DNA of 64,000 nt, taken from Asaia bogorensis. Lineage in GTDB: Bacteria; Pseudomonadota; Alphaproteobacteria; Acetobacterales; Acetobacteraceae. Below the pieces are notes generated by a model that worked only from the letters and a program-made list of their open reading frames with translations, had not been told where the DNA came from and searched no databases. Positions 34,806-43,218 of the stretch are shown here, piece by piece. Position 1 is the stretch's first letter. Each line of letters opens with the position of its first letter. The stretch is from NCBI GenBank assembly GCA_945868845.1, contig CAMBMS010000007.1, positions 1 to 64,000 on the forward strand, read 5' to 3'. The translations under genes and the position numbers were made by a program.

Positions 34806-35945
34806 ATGGGTCCGCTGACAGGCTTGAAAGTCATCGAAATGGCCGGCATCGGCCCAGGTCCGATGTGCGCCATGTTGCTCGCCGATCTCGGCGCCAAGGT
34901 GCTACGCATCGACCGAGTGGAACCCTCCGGACTCGGCTCGCCCCGTCCGCCGCATTCCAACGTGCTGCTGCGCAACCGTGATATCCTCGCTCTTGATCTA
35001 AAAAAACCCGCCGCCGTCGAACTCACTCTGAAGCTGACCGCAGGCGCGGACATGCTGATCGAGGGTTTTCGTCCCGGCGTCATGGAACGCCTCGGCCTCG
35101 GTCCGGATGTATGCCTCGCCCGCAACCCCAAGCTCATCTTCGGCCGCGTCACGGGCTGGGGCCAGGAAGGCCCGCTGGCGATGGCGGCGGGGCATGACAT
35201 CGACTACATCGCCCTCACCGGCGCTCTGCACGCCATCGGGCGCTCCGGGCAGAAGCCGGTACCGCCGCTCAACCTAGTGGGTGATTATGGCGGCGGTGCG
35301 CTTTATCTTGCCTTCGGCGTCATGGCCGCCTGGCATGAAATGCAGTACTCCGGCAAAGGCCAGGTGGTGGACACCGCCATGGTAGACGGCGCCGCCAACC
35401 TGATGGCTAGCGCGTTCGGCGCACTGGGCGGCGGCGTCTGGAACGACGAACGCGAAGCCAACATTACCGATGGCGGCTCACCCTTCTACGATGTCTATGA
35501 ATGCGCCGACGGAAAATTTCTTGCCTGCGGCCCGATCGAAGCGAAGTTTTACGCAGAATTCTTGTCGCGCCTCGGCTTCGACGTGGAAAAAATGCCGCCG
35601 CAGCATGACCGCAAGCATTGGCCGGAAACGAAATCCCGCATCGCCGCCACCATCCGCACAAAAACCCGCGACGCATGGGCGGCATTACTGGAAACCACCG
35701 ATAGCTGCGTCGCCCCAGTGCTATCCATGACGGAAGCGCCCAACCACCCCCACAACATCGCCCGTCAGGCCTTCCTGAAAGTGGACGGCATCGTCCAACC
35801 TGCCCCCGCACCAAGATTCAGCCGCAGTATTTCGCCCGTGCCGACGCCGCCCTCGGTGCCCGATCCGAAACGCAATGCGGAGATTCTCACGGGCTGGCTC
35901 GACTCCAACGAGATCGCACAACTCAAGATCGCCGGAGTCATTTAA
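34806..35945 (+). CDS. Alpha-methylacyl-CoA racemase-like family III CoA-transferase
   Basis: This 379-residue protein starts at ATG 34806 after ggggagcgc. The family III features are LTGLKVIEMAGIGPGPMCAM, ADLGAKVLRIDR, and ADMLIEGFRPGVMERLGLGP. The racemase catalytic pair seen in AMACR/MCR is present as His130 (GHDIDYIALTGAL) and Asp160 (LVGDYGGG). The sequence SPFYDVYECADGKFLACGPI matches the AMACR domain as well. Racemisation of 2-methylacyl-CoA is thus more likely than CoA transfer. The gene is monocistronic and ends at a hairpin. Confidence 0.88.
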   Translation: MGPLTGLKVIEMAGIGPGPMCAMLLADLGAKVLRIDRVEPSGLGSPRPPHSNVLLRNRDILALDLKKPAAVELTLKLTAGADMLIEGFRPGVMERLGLGPDVCLARNPKLIFGRVTGWGQEGPLAMAAGHDIDYIALTGALHAIGRSGQKPVPPLNLVGDYGGGALYLAFGVMAAWHEMQYSGKGQVVDTAMVDGAANLMASAFGALGGGVWNDEREANITDGGSPFYDVYECADGKFLACGPIEAKFYAEFLSRLGFDVEKMPPQHDRKHWPETKSRIAATIRTKTRDAWAALLETTDSCVAPVLSMTEAPNHPHNIARQAFLKVDGIVQPAPAPRFSRSISPVPTPPSVPDPKRNAEILTGWLDSNEIAQLKIAGVI

Positions 35946-35962
35946 CGCTTTACCCCTTCGTC

Positions 35963-35982
35963 ATACCCGCGCATGCGGGTAT
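35963..35982. terminator. Bidirectional terminator / dispersed palindromic unit
   Basis: atacccgc-gcat-gcgggtat forms an 8-bp GC-rich stem with a 4-nt loop, followed by ccacgtcttttt. It lies between the convergent CoA-transferase and phosphatase genes. The phrase cgtcatacccgcgcatgcgg resembles widespread short palindromic repeats in Proteobacteria, so it may also be a member of a genomic repeat family. Confidence 0.6.
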
Positions 35983-36055
35983 CCACGTCTTTTTGTCAGG
36001 CTTCCGAAAACGTGGTTACCCTCATGCGCAGGCATGCCAATGACAAGCCTTAAAA

Positions 36056-36781
36056 TCACGCGAACAAAAACCTGATCGTCGTCCCCTCCAGCACTGCGCA
36101 GGTCAGTTTCCCGCCATATACGGCGCCGGTATCCAGCGCGATCCGGTTCGCCTTGATTACCGGTTGGCGCGTCGGCGTTGGCGTGTGGCCATGAACCACC
36201 ACGGCACCGAAATTCTGCTCGCTGAAAAGAAAAGTGGTGCGAATAGTGATCAGATCCTGCTTTTCCTGCGCCTCCAGCGCCACGCCAGGGCGAATGCCGG
36301 CATGGGCGAACACATAACCGCCCTCGCGATGCATCAGGGTTAGGCGTTTCAGGAAATCGACATGCGCGGCCGGCACAAGCGCCTGCCAATCGGGCAATGT
36401 GTGCAACTCCGGGTCCAGCCCGTAACTCGCCAGCGATTCCCGCCCGCCCGTATAGAGCCAGTCCGTCGCCGCCGCGCGATCCCCCAGCAGCGCATCCAAC
36501 ATGGTGCGTTCATGGTTGCCCAGTAGATTGATCGTTGGCAGCCCCGCGATCGGATCGCCGGCGGCCAATTTTTCCACCACCCCGACGATATCCGGGCCGC
36601 GATCGACGTAATCGCCCAAATGCACCAGTACCGGCGCGGCCACCGGACGGCGGTGCAGATCGGCCACAATGGCGGCATGCAACGCCGTCAGTTGCGCGCC
36701 GCAGCCATGGATATCGCCAATGGCATAAACTCGCCGCCCCGGCGGCAAATGGCCGGGGGCCTGTTGTGTGTCGCTGAGCAT
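36056..36781 (-). CDS. Metallophosphoesterase (Ser/Thr phosphatase or Ap4A hydrolase type)
   Basis: This 241-residue protein has the calcineurin-like motifs in order: YAIGDIHGC (about residue 19), HLGDYVDRGPD, LLGNHERTML, FAHAGIRPG and VVHGHTPT. These bind the di-metal centre of PPP-family phosphatases. In bacteria this length and the ending GAVYGGKLTCAVLEG cover PrpA/lambda-type protein phosphatases and symmetrical Ap4A hydrolases, and the sequence alone does not separate them. Transcribed alone, divergent from the aminotransferase. Confidence 0.88.
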   Translation of the reverse strand: MLSDTQQAPGHLPPGRRVYAIGDIHGCGAQLTALHAAIVADLHRRPVAAPVLVHLGDYVDRGPDIVGVVEKLAAGDPIAGLPTINLLGNHERTMLDALLGDRAAATDWLYTGGRESLASYGLDPELHTLPDWQALVPAAHVDFLKRLTLMHREGGYVFAHAGIRPGVALEAQEKQDLITIRTTFLFSEQNFGAVVVHGHTPTPTRQPVIKANRIALDTGAVYGGKLTCAVLEGTTIRFLFA

Positions 36782-36879
36782 GGGCTTCTAACCTAGCGAA
36801 ACCGGCCGGCAGCGCCAGGGGGTATCGGAGATAACCTTGCCTCGGCTACGCTTGGTCGGCAACTAGCGCGAGGAACTAG

Positions 36880-38268
36880 ATGAACCACGTCATCCCCAAC
36901 TCGGTCCAGGCGCGCGACATCGCCTCGCTAGTACATCCGCAAACCAATCTCGCTGCGCATCTCGATATCGGCCCACAGGTCTTTACCGACGGGTCTGGCA
37001 TCACCATCACCGATGATAGCGGAGAAACCTTCATCGACGCTGCCGCCGGCCTCTGGTGCGCCTCGCTTGGCTATGCCTCCGAACGCCTCGCCCGCGTTGC
37101 CTACGAACAAATGCGCAAGATGGGATATTACCATCTTTACCGGCATACCTCGAACGAGAACAGCGTCGACCTGGCCGAGAAGCTGTTGCAGATCGCCCCC
37201 CCGGCTTTCGGTGGGCAGATGAGCAAGGTGTTCTTCCAATGCTCCGGCTCCGAGGCCAACGACACCGCGATCAAGCTCGTCTGGTACTACCACAACGCCA
37301 TCGGCAGGCCGAACAAGAGAAAAATCATCGGCCGCAAGATGGGCTATCACGGCTCCACCACTGCCGCCATCAGCGCGTCCGGCAAGGCCGACATGCACGC
37401 CGATTTCGGCCTCCCCCTCGCGGGCTTCCTACACACCGAATTTCCACATTACTACCGCGACCATCACGACGGCGAAACAGAGGAACAATTTTCGCAGCGC
37501 ATGGCGGATGCTCTGGAGGCTCTCATTCTTGACGAGGGCCCCGACACCGTCGGTGCCTTCATCGCCGAGCCGGTCATGGGCGCTGGCGGTGGCCTCATAC
37601 CCCCGCGCGGCTACTGGGACGCGATGCAAAAAATCATCCGCAAATACGATCTGGTGTTCATCGTCGACGAGGTGATCTGCGGCTTCGGCCGCACTGGCAG
37701 TATGTGGGGCAGCCAGACCTACGATCTATGCCCTGATATGATCTCCTGCGCCAAAGCGCTTTCCGCCGGCATGCAGCCGATCTCCGCCACGCTTTTGAAC
37801 GAGCGTATTTTTCAGGCGATGCTCGATGAAAGCCGCAAGCTTGGAAATTTTGCGCATGGCTTCACCTATGCGGGCCATCCCGTCACCACCGCTGTGGCGA
37901 TGGAGACGCTGCGCATCTACGACGAAATGGACATGATTGGCCACGTCCAGAAGGTCGGGCCTTACATGCAATCGGTGCTAGCGAAATTCGCCGCCCACCC
38001 GCTGATCGGCGACGTGCGCGGCGTCGGCATGCTCGTTGGCATGGAAATGATGGCCGAGAAAACCAACCGCATCCCATTCGATCCAGCGCGCGGCGTCGGG
38101 CGCATCGTCGACCGGTACGCCCGCAAGCACGGTCTGATCACCCGCTTCATCGGTGACCGCATCGCGTTCTCCCCACCGCTGATCGTGACAGAAGAAAATC
38201 TGGACGAAATCGCCAAACGCCTGCAGGCTGCGCTGGACGACGCGCATGCTGACATCCGCGCACAATAA
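36880..38268 (+). CDS. Class III PLP aminotransferase (omega-amino acid/putrescine type)
   Basis: This 462-residue protein has the fold-type-I class III signature FIVDEVICGFGRTGSMWGSQ with Asp263, and the PLP-binding Lys292 in SCAKALSAGMQPISA. The phosphate-binding CSGSEANDTAIKLVWYYHNA and the aromatic GYYHLYRHTSN region match omega-amine:pyruvate transaminases. It would move amino groups from beta-alanine, putrescine or taurine-like amines to pyruvate or 2-oxoglutarate. It is followed after 20 bp by the CDGSH gene. Confidence 0.92.
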   Translation: MNHVIPNSVQARDIASLVHPQTNLAAHLDIGPQVFTDGSGITITDDSGETFIDAAAGLWCASLGYASERLARVAYEQMRKMGYYHLYRHTSNENSVDLAEKLLQIAPPAFGGQMSKVFFQCSGSEANDTAIKLVWYYHNAIGRPNKRKIIGRKMGYHGSTTAAISASGKADMHADFGLPLAGFLHTEFPHYYRDHHDGETEEQFSQRMADALEALILDEGPDTVGAFIAEPVMGAGGGLIPPRGYWDAMQKIIRKYDLVFIVDEVICGFGRTGSMWGSQTYDLCPDMISCAKALSAGMQPISATLLNERIFQAMLDESRKLGNFAHGFTYAGHPVTTAVAMETLRIYDEMDMIGHVQKVGPYMQSVLAKFAAHPLIGDVRGVGMLVGMEMMAEKTNRIPFDPARGVGRIVDRYARKHGLITRFIGDRIAFSPPLIVTEENLDEIAKRLQAALDDAHADIRAQ

Positions 38269-38288
38269 ACTAACGAAGGAGCAGACAC

Positions 38289-38534
38289 ATGAGCGGCGCA
38301 ACCCCGATAATAGCCCAGAAATCGCCCTACAAGATCACGGTCGAAGAAGGAAAATCCTATTGGTGGTGCCGTTGCGGCAAAAGCGCGAAGCAACCCTTCT
38401 GCGATGGCGCCCATAAAGGCGGCGAATTTCGCCCGATGGAATGGAAAGCTACCCGCACCGGGGAGGTTTCCTTTTGCGGCTGCAAGCACACCGGCAAGGA
38501 ACCACTCTGCGACGGCGCCCACCGCTCGCTGTAA
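38289..38534 (+). CDS. Tandem CDGSH iron-sulfur protein
   Basis: This 81-residue soluble protein has two complete [2Fe-2S] CDGSH motifs: CRCGKSAKQPFCDGAH (Cys27, Cys29, Cys38, His42) and CGCKHTGKEPLCDGAH (Cys63, Cys65, Cys74, His78). Each cluster has the three-Cys, one-His ligation of mitoNEET-like proteins, and the tandem form is like human Miner2/MiNT. It lacks the membrane anchor. The ribosome-binding site is aaggagcag. Downstream of the aminotransferase and probably in its operon; a role in redox or cluster transfer is inferred. Confidence 0.93.
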   Translation: MSGATPIIAQKSPYKITVEEGKSYWWCRCGKSAKQPFCDGAHKGGEFRPMEWKATRTGEVSFCGCKHTGKEPLCDGAHRSL

Positions 38535-38543
38535 TCGCTGCTC

Positions 38544-38783
38544 TCAGCCACGAGGATCGGCCAACCCCGCTTCGCGCCCGGACCGGGCCACGTGATGATC
38601 GATCCATTCCGCCACCAGCCGGCGTGCCTCGTTCAACGAAGCTTCCGGATGATGGATGCGATAGAGCGCCGTGCATGCCTGGAAGGCGGACATATCGTCC
38701 GTGCCATGCTGGCGCAGATCGCGATAGGCGGTCACCACGGCACGCTCGCATCGCCGGGCCATCTGACTGGATTGGTGCCCCAT
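38544..38783 (-). CDS. Small conserved-looking hypothetical protein (79 aa)
   Basis: The ATG at 38783 follows aaaagg. The protein is helical, with SQMARRCERAVVTAYRDLRQ, then a central ACTALYRIHHPEASLNEARR and LVAEWIDHH. The regular charge pattern and good start signal suggest a genuine gene. Its family is not recognised. It is convergent to the CDGSH gene with 9 bp between the stops. Confidence 0.55.
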   Translation of the reverse strand: MGHQSSQMARRCERAVVTAYRDLRQHGTDDMSAFQACTALYRIHHPEASLNEARRLVAEWIDHHVARSGREAGLADPRG

Positions 38784-38888
38784 AGCTTTGCCTTTTATTA
38801 AGAATGATTCGTAACAACTATCCCAACGGTAGGACTCCGCACCGACCGGGGCAAGAGCTCCAGCCGGTATCGGTGCAATCGGACGCAG

Positions 38889-39848
38889 TCAGTGAAAATC
38901 GGGTCGCGGGCGATGAAAGATCCGCGCCAACAGCTCGGCGATGCCGATGGCGATCGCCGCGCCGACCAGCGGCCCGATCAAGTGCATGACACTCCCGGCC
39001 TCCCCAATTTGACCGCTGCCGAGGGCCGCATCCGCCCCGGCAAAGCCCAGCAGGCCAGCCAGGAAGCTCACGATCAGAGGCGCGCGGGAAAGCACAAACT
39101 GCCCAACCCAGCCCGCCAGGAAGCCCATACCGAAGATCGCCACCGGCGCCGCCAAGCCTTCCTCGACGCTGTGCGGCTCCGCCAAGTGTGCGGGCTTTAG
39201 ATACCAGCCGATATCCAGCACCAGCACCGCGCCCAGTATTGGCGCGACATAATGCAACCAGTGCGCGTTGGCATCCACCCAGGGCTCAATCGCTGGATCA
39301 GTGACCATCACCTCACCAGCAATATAGCCGATCAGCGCGGCGCCCAGAGTGATGATAAACGGCATGCGCTTGATCAGCATGATCATCAGCTGCGCGCCGT
39401 AGACCACCAGCGGAATGGAGATCAACAGGCCGAGGATTAGCAGGGAGTAGCTACCCTTGGCGGCGGCTGCGACGGCGATCACATTATCGAGGCTCATCAC
39501 CACGTCGGCGACGAGCACCGTTCGCACGGCGCCCCAGATATGCGAGGACCCCTTGATCCCGTCCTGGCCGGCCTCTTCCTCCGTCAGCAGTTTGTAGCCG
39601 ATCCACAGCAGCAGCAGCCCGCCGGCCAGCTTTAGATAGGGGGTGGCCATCAGATAGGTGACGAAGACCGTGAAGATCACCCGCAGCACCACGGCGGCCC
39701 CGGAGCCCAGCATGATGCCGATCTTCTGCTGGCGTGGCGGCAAGGACCGGCAGGCGAGAGCGATGACGACCGCGTTATCCCCGGACAGCACGATATTGAT
39801 GCCGATGATCTGCAGCAGTGCGGTCATAGTCGCAGCATCGAAATTCAT
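38889..39848 (-). CDS. TerC-family integral membrane protein (YjbE/Alx-like metal exporter)
   Basis: This 319-residue protein has about 8-9 hydrophobic helices. The TerC signature residues appear twice, as INIVLSGDNAVVIALACRSL (Asn/Asp in helix 1) and VADVVMSLDNVIAVAAAAKG. Members such as Alx, MeeF and MeeY export manganese. The ribosome-binding site agggaga precedes the ATG. I looked for a yybP-ykoY manganese riboswitch in the 96-bp leader and saw none. The C-terminal half beyond residue 200 is longer than in the minimal YjbE form. Confidence 0.85.
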   Translation of the reverse strand: MNFDAATMTALLQIIGINIVLSGDNAVVIALACRSLPPRQQKIGIMLGSGAAVVLRVIFTVFVTYLMATPYLKLAGGLLLLWIGYKLLTEEEAGQDGIKGSSHIWGAVRTVLVADVVMSLDNVIAVAAAAKGSYSLLILGLLISIPLVVYGAQLMIMLIKRMPFIITLGAALIGYIAGEVMVTDPAIEPWVDANAHWLHYVAPILGAVLVLDIGWYLKPAHLAEPHSVEEGLAAPVAIFGMGFLAGWVGQFVLSRAPLIVSFLAGLLGFAGADAALGSGQIGEAGSVMHLIGPLVGAAIAIGIAELLARIFHRPRPDFH

Positions 39849-39944
39849 GGTGACGTGTTCTCCCTATACCGGCTGATAGCGGCAACGACAGGGGAAACCA
39901 TCCTCCGCCCGGCGCGTCAAGTGCCCTTGAGCCGGCACCTTGGG

Positions 39945-41117
39945 TCAGCCGACCCCGCGCGGCATCTCCCGTTCCACCAGCCTAGCGAACAAAGTAGCGC
40001 CATAGGGGGTGACCGCGTCGTTGAAATCATAGCGTTGGTTATGCACCGGGGCACTGGCCTCACCGTTGCCAATATTAATATAGGCGCCTGGCACCTGTTC
40101 CAGCATGAAGCTAAAATCCTCGGACGCCGAGGCCGGCGGCTTGTCGCGCTCCACCATCGCCTCCCCCACCAGCTCGGCCGCCGCGTCGGCGATGGCGCGC
40201 ACCGGTCCTGCGGCGTTCGGCAGGGGCGCGAAGATCAGCCGGAAATCCACCTCCGCAACCGCTCCCAGCCCGCTGGCGACGCCGTCGGCGACGCGCCGGA
40301 TTGCGGCCTCGATCAGGGTCATGGTTTCGCGCTTCATGGTCCTCACCGTGCCGGCCATGGAGGCGGATTGCGGGATCACGTTATAGGCGTCCCCGCCGGT
40401 AATTTTCGTCACGCTCAGCACCGCCGTATCGGATGGCGGCACATTACGCGAAACCACCGATTGCAGGGCAGTGGCGATATGACAGGCCGCCAGCACCGGA
40501 TCGACCCCCACATCCGGGCGCGCCCCATGCGCCCCTTTTCCGCTCACCAGGATATCAAAGAACGCCCCACCCGCCATCGCGACGCCCGGCGTGATGGAGA
40601 AATGTCCCACCTTCGCCCCCGGCCGGTTGTGCATGCCGTAGATCATGGTGCAAGGAAATCGTTCGAATAACCCGTCCTTCAGCATCGCCAGCGCTCCGCC
40701 GACACCTTCCTCGCCAGGCTGAAAAATGAAATGCACCGTGCCGTTGAAATGCCGCGTCTCCGCCAGGTAACGCGCCGCGCCCAGCAGCATCGTAGTGTGC
40801 CCGTCATGCCCACAGGCATGCATGCGACCTTGATGCTGGCTGCGATATGGCACATCGTTCGCCTCCGCCATCGGCAGCGCATCCATATCCGCGCGCAGTC
40901 CGATCGCAAGCTGGCCATTTCCGTTGCGTAGCACGCCGACAACGCCAGTGCCGCCGACACCGCGATGCACCTCGATTCCCCATTCCTCGAGCTTGCGCGC
41001 CACCAGGTCGGCGGTGCGATATTCCTCCAATCCCAGCTCCGGATGGGCATGGATATCGCGACGGATTTCAGTGAGTTCCGCGTGGAAACCGCTGATATGC
41101 TTGAACGCATCGTTCAT
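39945..41117 (-). CDS. M20D-family amidohydrolase (hippurate/N-acyl-amino acid hydrolase)
   Basis: This 390-residue protein has the metal motif HACGHDGHTTMLLGAARYLA, the catalytic IFQPGEEGVGGALAM, MHNRPG, and the dimerisation-domain segment GKGAHGARPDVGVDP. These are the HipO/IAA-amino acid hydrolase-like features. It hydrolyses N-acylated amino acids in the cytosol. Its start codon lies 2 bp after the stop of the SDR gene, so both are translated from one message together with the CaiB gene. Confidence 0.92.
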   Translation of the reverse strand: MNDAFKHISGFHAELTEIRRDIHAHPELGLEEYRTADLVARKLEEWGIEVHRGVGGTGVVGVLRNGNGQLAIGLRADMDALPMAEANDVPYRSQHQGRMHACGHDGHTTMLLGAARYLAETRHFNGTVHFIFQPGEEGVGGALAMLKDGLFERFPCTMIYGMHNRPGAKVGHFSITPGVAMAGGAFFDILVSGKGAHGARPDVGVDPVLAACHIATALQSVVSRNVPPSDTAVLSVTKITGGDAYNVIPQSASMAGTVRTMKRETMTLIEAAIRRVADGVASGLGAVAEVDFRLIFAPLPNAAGPVRAIADAAAELVGEAMVERDKPPASASEDFSFMLEQVPGAYINIGNGEASAPVHNQRYDFNDAVTPYGATLFARLVEREMPRGVG

Positions 41118-41119
41118 AT

Positions 41120-41935
41120 TTACTGACTCCCCGCCGCATTACGAAACATCGGCCCCGAATGCACCCGATTGGCCGACATCAACCCGCCATCCACCGGCAA
41201 GGTGATCCCGGTGATGTAGCACGCCAGGTCCGAAAGCAGGAACAGCGCTGCCTTACCGATCTCGTCGGTGGTGCCGCGCCGTTTCATCGGGATCAGGCTT
41301 TCGCGATACCAATCCGCCCGCGCCGACGTGTCATAGAGGCGCGGTGTAACGATATGGCCCGGCGCGATGGCATTCACCCGAATGGCATGCTCAGCCCATT
41401 CCACCGCCATGCTCTGCACCAGGTTGATCAGCCCCGCCTTCGCCGCGCCATAGGCCGCATGCATCGGCGAGCCCTGCATGCCATCCACCGAGGCGATGCA
41501 TACCATCGCTCCCGGCACGCCGCGCCGAACCATGCTTTGTGCCACCGCGCGCCCGGCGGTAAAGACGTACCGCAGATTGCGCGCGAACTCAAAATCCCAG
41601 GTTTCGGTCCGCATCTCAAAGATGCTCTCGAACGCGGCGGCGCCAACAATCGCCACCATGCCATCCAACCCGCCAAGTTTTTCCTCCGCCTCCGCGACAA
41701 TGCGATCCAGCTGCGAATCATCCAGCACATCACCCAATACGGCGACACCCTTACGCCCCAGATGCTGAACGGATTTCGCCACGTTTTCCGCCCGCTCCAA
41801 CACCACATCCACCAGCGCCACATCGGCGCCCGCCATGGCGAGAAAGCGCGCTGTGCTTTCCCCCATACCCTGCCCGCCGCCGATCACCATGACGGCCTTG
41901 CCTTCCATTCCTAGCAATGATGCGGGCATCTGCAA
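41120..41935 (-). CDS. Short-chain dehydrogenase/reductase
   Basis: This 271-residue protein has the cofactor motif VIGGGQGMG near residue 17, Asp in LVDVVLER (NAD preference), the Ser of IASVDGMQG, and the catalytic YGAAKAG. The SDR C-terminal phrase NAIAPGHIVTPRLYD is present as well, and TGITLPVDGG near the end is the classical SDR tail. It oxidises or reduces a hydroxyl group. It is the middle gene of the minus-strand set CaiB - SDR - M20 amidohydrolase. The substrate is unknown. Confidence 0.92.
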   Translation of the reverse strand: MQMPASLLGMEGKAVMVIGGGQGMGESTARFLAMAGADVALVDVVLERAENVAKSVQHLGRKGVAVLGDVLDDSQLDRIVAEAEEKLGGLDGMVAIVGAAAFESIFEMRTETWDFEFARNLRYVFTAGRAVAQSMVRRGVPGAMVCIASVDGMQGSPMHAAYGAAKAGLINLVQSMAVEWAEHAIRVNAIAPGHIVTPRLYDTSARADWYRESLIPMKRRGTTDEIGKAALFLLSDLACYITGITLPVDGGLMSANRVHSGPMFRNAAGSQ

Positions 41936-41992
41936 TCTCCCTAGAAAAGTCCGTACACGGTGGGTAGCGCGTCACCCCCAGGGCAACCGCGC

Positions 41993-43129
41993 CTACCCGC
42001 CCAAAATCTCCGCGTTATGTTCACCGAGCCTCGGCGCCTCGCGCGCGAATTCTGCTCGCGCGCCATCGAAGCTGACCGGCAAGCCGACCGTACGCACCAC
42101 ACCCTCCGGCCCGGCCTGGATAATCCCCATCGCCGCCGTCTGCGGATGCACCACCACCTGGTCCACCGTCTGGATCGGCCCACAGGGAATCCCCGCCGCC
42201 TCTAGCATCGCCATCCAAACGGCCACTGGTTGAACTCGCAACCTTTCACTCAGCGCGCCAATGATGGCGTCACGGTTCACCACCCGATCGGCGTTAAGCG
42301 CAAAGCGTGGGTCGTCCGCCAGTTCGGGCCGCCCGATCACGCCGCATAATTTGCGGAATAGATTATCGTTCCCGGCGGCCACCATCATATAGCCGTCGGA
42401 GCCGGAGAACACCTGATACGGCACGATCTCCCGCACCCCCGATCCCGCGCGCACCGGCATCTGCCCCGAACACAAATAGGCCGCCAGCGGCACCGTCATC
42501 CAGCCGCAGGATGTTTCGTACAGCGAGGTATCAATCACGCCCCCCTGCCCCGTGCGCGCCCGCTCGGCGATCGCCGCCAGTATCCCGATGGCGGCCCACA
42601 TCCCCGTCGCCATGTCCATGATGGAGACGGAGACGCGCACCGGATCGCGCCCATCCTCGCCCAGCATAGACATCAGCCCGCCAAAGGCCTGCATCAAAGG
42701 GTCGTAGCCCGGCATGTCCTTCAATGGCCCGCGATTGCCGAAGGCGCCGATATTACAGAACAGCAACGAGGGCTTTTCGGCCAATAGTCCCGCCGGCCCC
42801 ATGCCCAGCCTGTCCATCGCCCCCGCCTTGACGTTGTGCAGCAACACATCCGCCTTCCCGACGATGAAACGCCGCAACCGCGCGCGTTCCGCATCGTCGG
42901 CCAAATCCACGGTGATGCCACGCTTGCTCCGGTTCAGCGCATGAAACGCCGCCGCGCTCTCGCCCCAGAAAGGTGGCCCCCAGCCGCGCGCGTAATCCCC
43001 GCCCTTCGGGTTCTCCACCTTCACCACATCCGCACCAAGTTCGGCGAGAATGAGCCCCGCATAGGGCGCGGCCACCGAATGGCCGATCTCCACCACCATC
43101 ACCCCGGTCAATGGTCGCGCGCTCAGCAT
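41993..43129 (-). CDS. Family III CoA-transferase (CaiB/BaiF)
   Basis: ATG 43129 follows aaggagac and gives 378 residues; the frame upstream is not needed. Family features are LTGVMVVEIGHSVAAPYAGL, LGADVVKVENPKGGDYARGW, LNRSKRGITVDLADD, and MPGYDPLMQAFGGLMSM. The catalytic Asp lies in VSIMDMATGMWA, as in formyl-CoA transferase, so this copy looks like a true transferase, unlike the AMACR-type gene at 34806. It is divergent from the acyl-CoA dehydrogenase gene with 89 bp between starts, which suggests joint control of one catabolic route. Confidence 0.92.
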   Translation of the reverse strand: MLSARPLTGVMVVEIGHSVAAPYAGLILAELGADVVKVENPKGGDYARGWGPPFWGESAAAFHALNRSKRGITVDLADDAERARLRRFIVGKADVLLHNVKAGAMDRLGMGPAGLLAEKPSLLFCNIGAFGNRGPLKDMPGYDPLMQAFGGLMSMLGEDGRDPVRVSVSIMDMATGMWAAIGILAAIAERARTGQGGVIDTSLYETSCGWMTVPLAAYLCSGQMPVRAGSGVREIVPYQVFSGSDGYMMVAAGNDNLFRKLCGVIGRPELADDPRFALNADRVVNRDAIIGALSERLRVQPVAVWMAMLEAAGIPCGPIQTVDQVVVHPQTAAMGIIQAGPEGVVRTVGLPVSFDGARAEFAREAPRLGEHNAEILGG

Positions 43130-43218
43130 CGCCGTCTCCTTTACGTCCCCAACAAGTTGACGACCCGCCGCCATCGGGGCAAGCCTCCGCCAAGGTACGC
43201 CCGGAAGGAGACGCGAAC

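Noticed and set aside
39849-39944. Possible yybP-ykoY manganese riboswitch upstream of terC
   Set aside because: The 96-bp leader is short and does not show the conserved paired motifs of that riboswitch.
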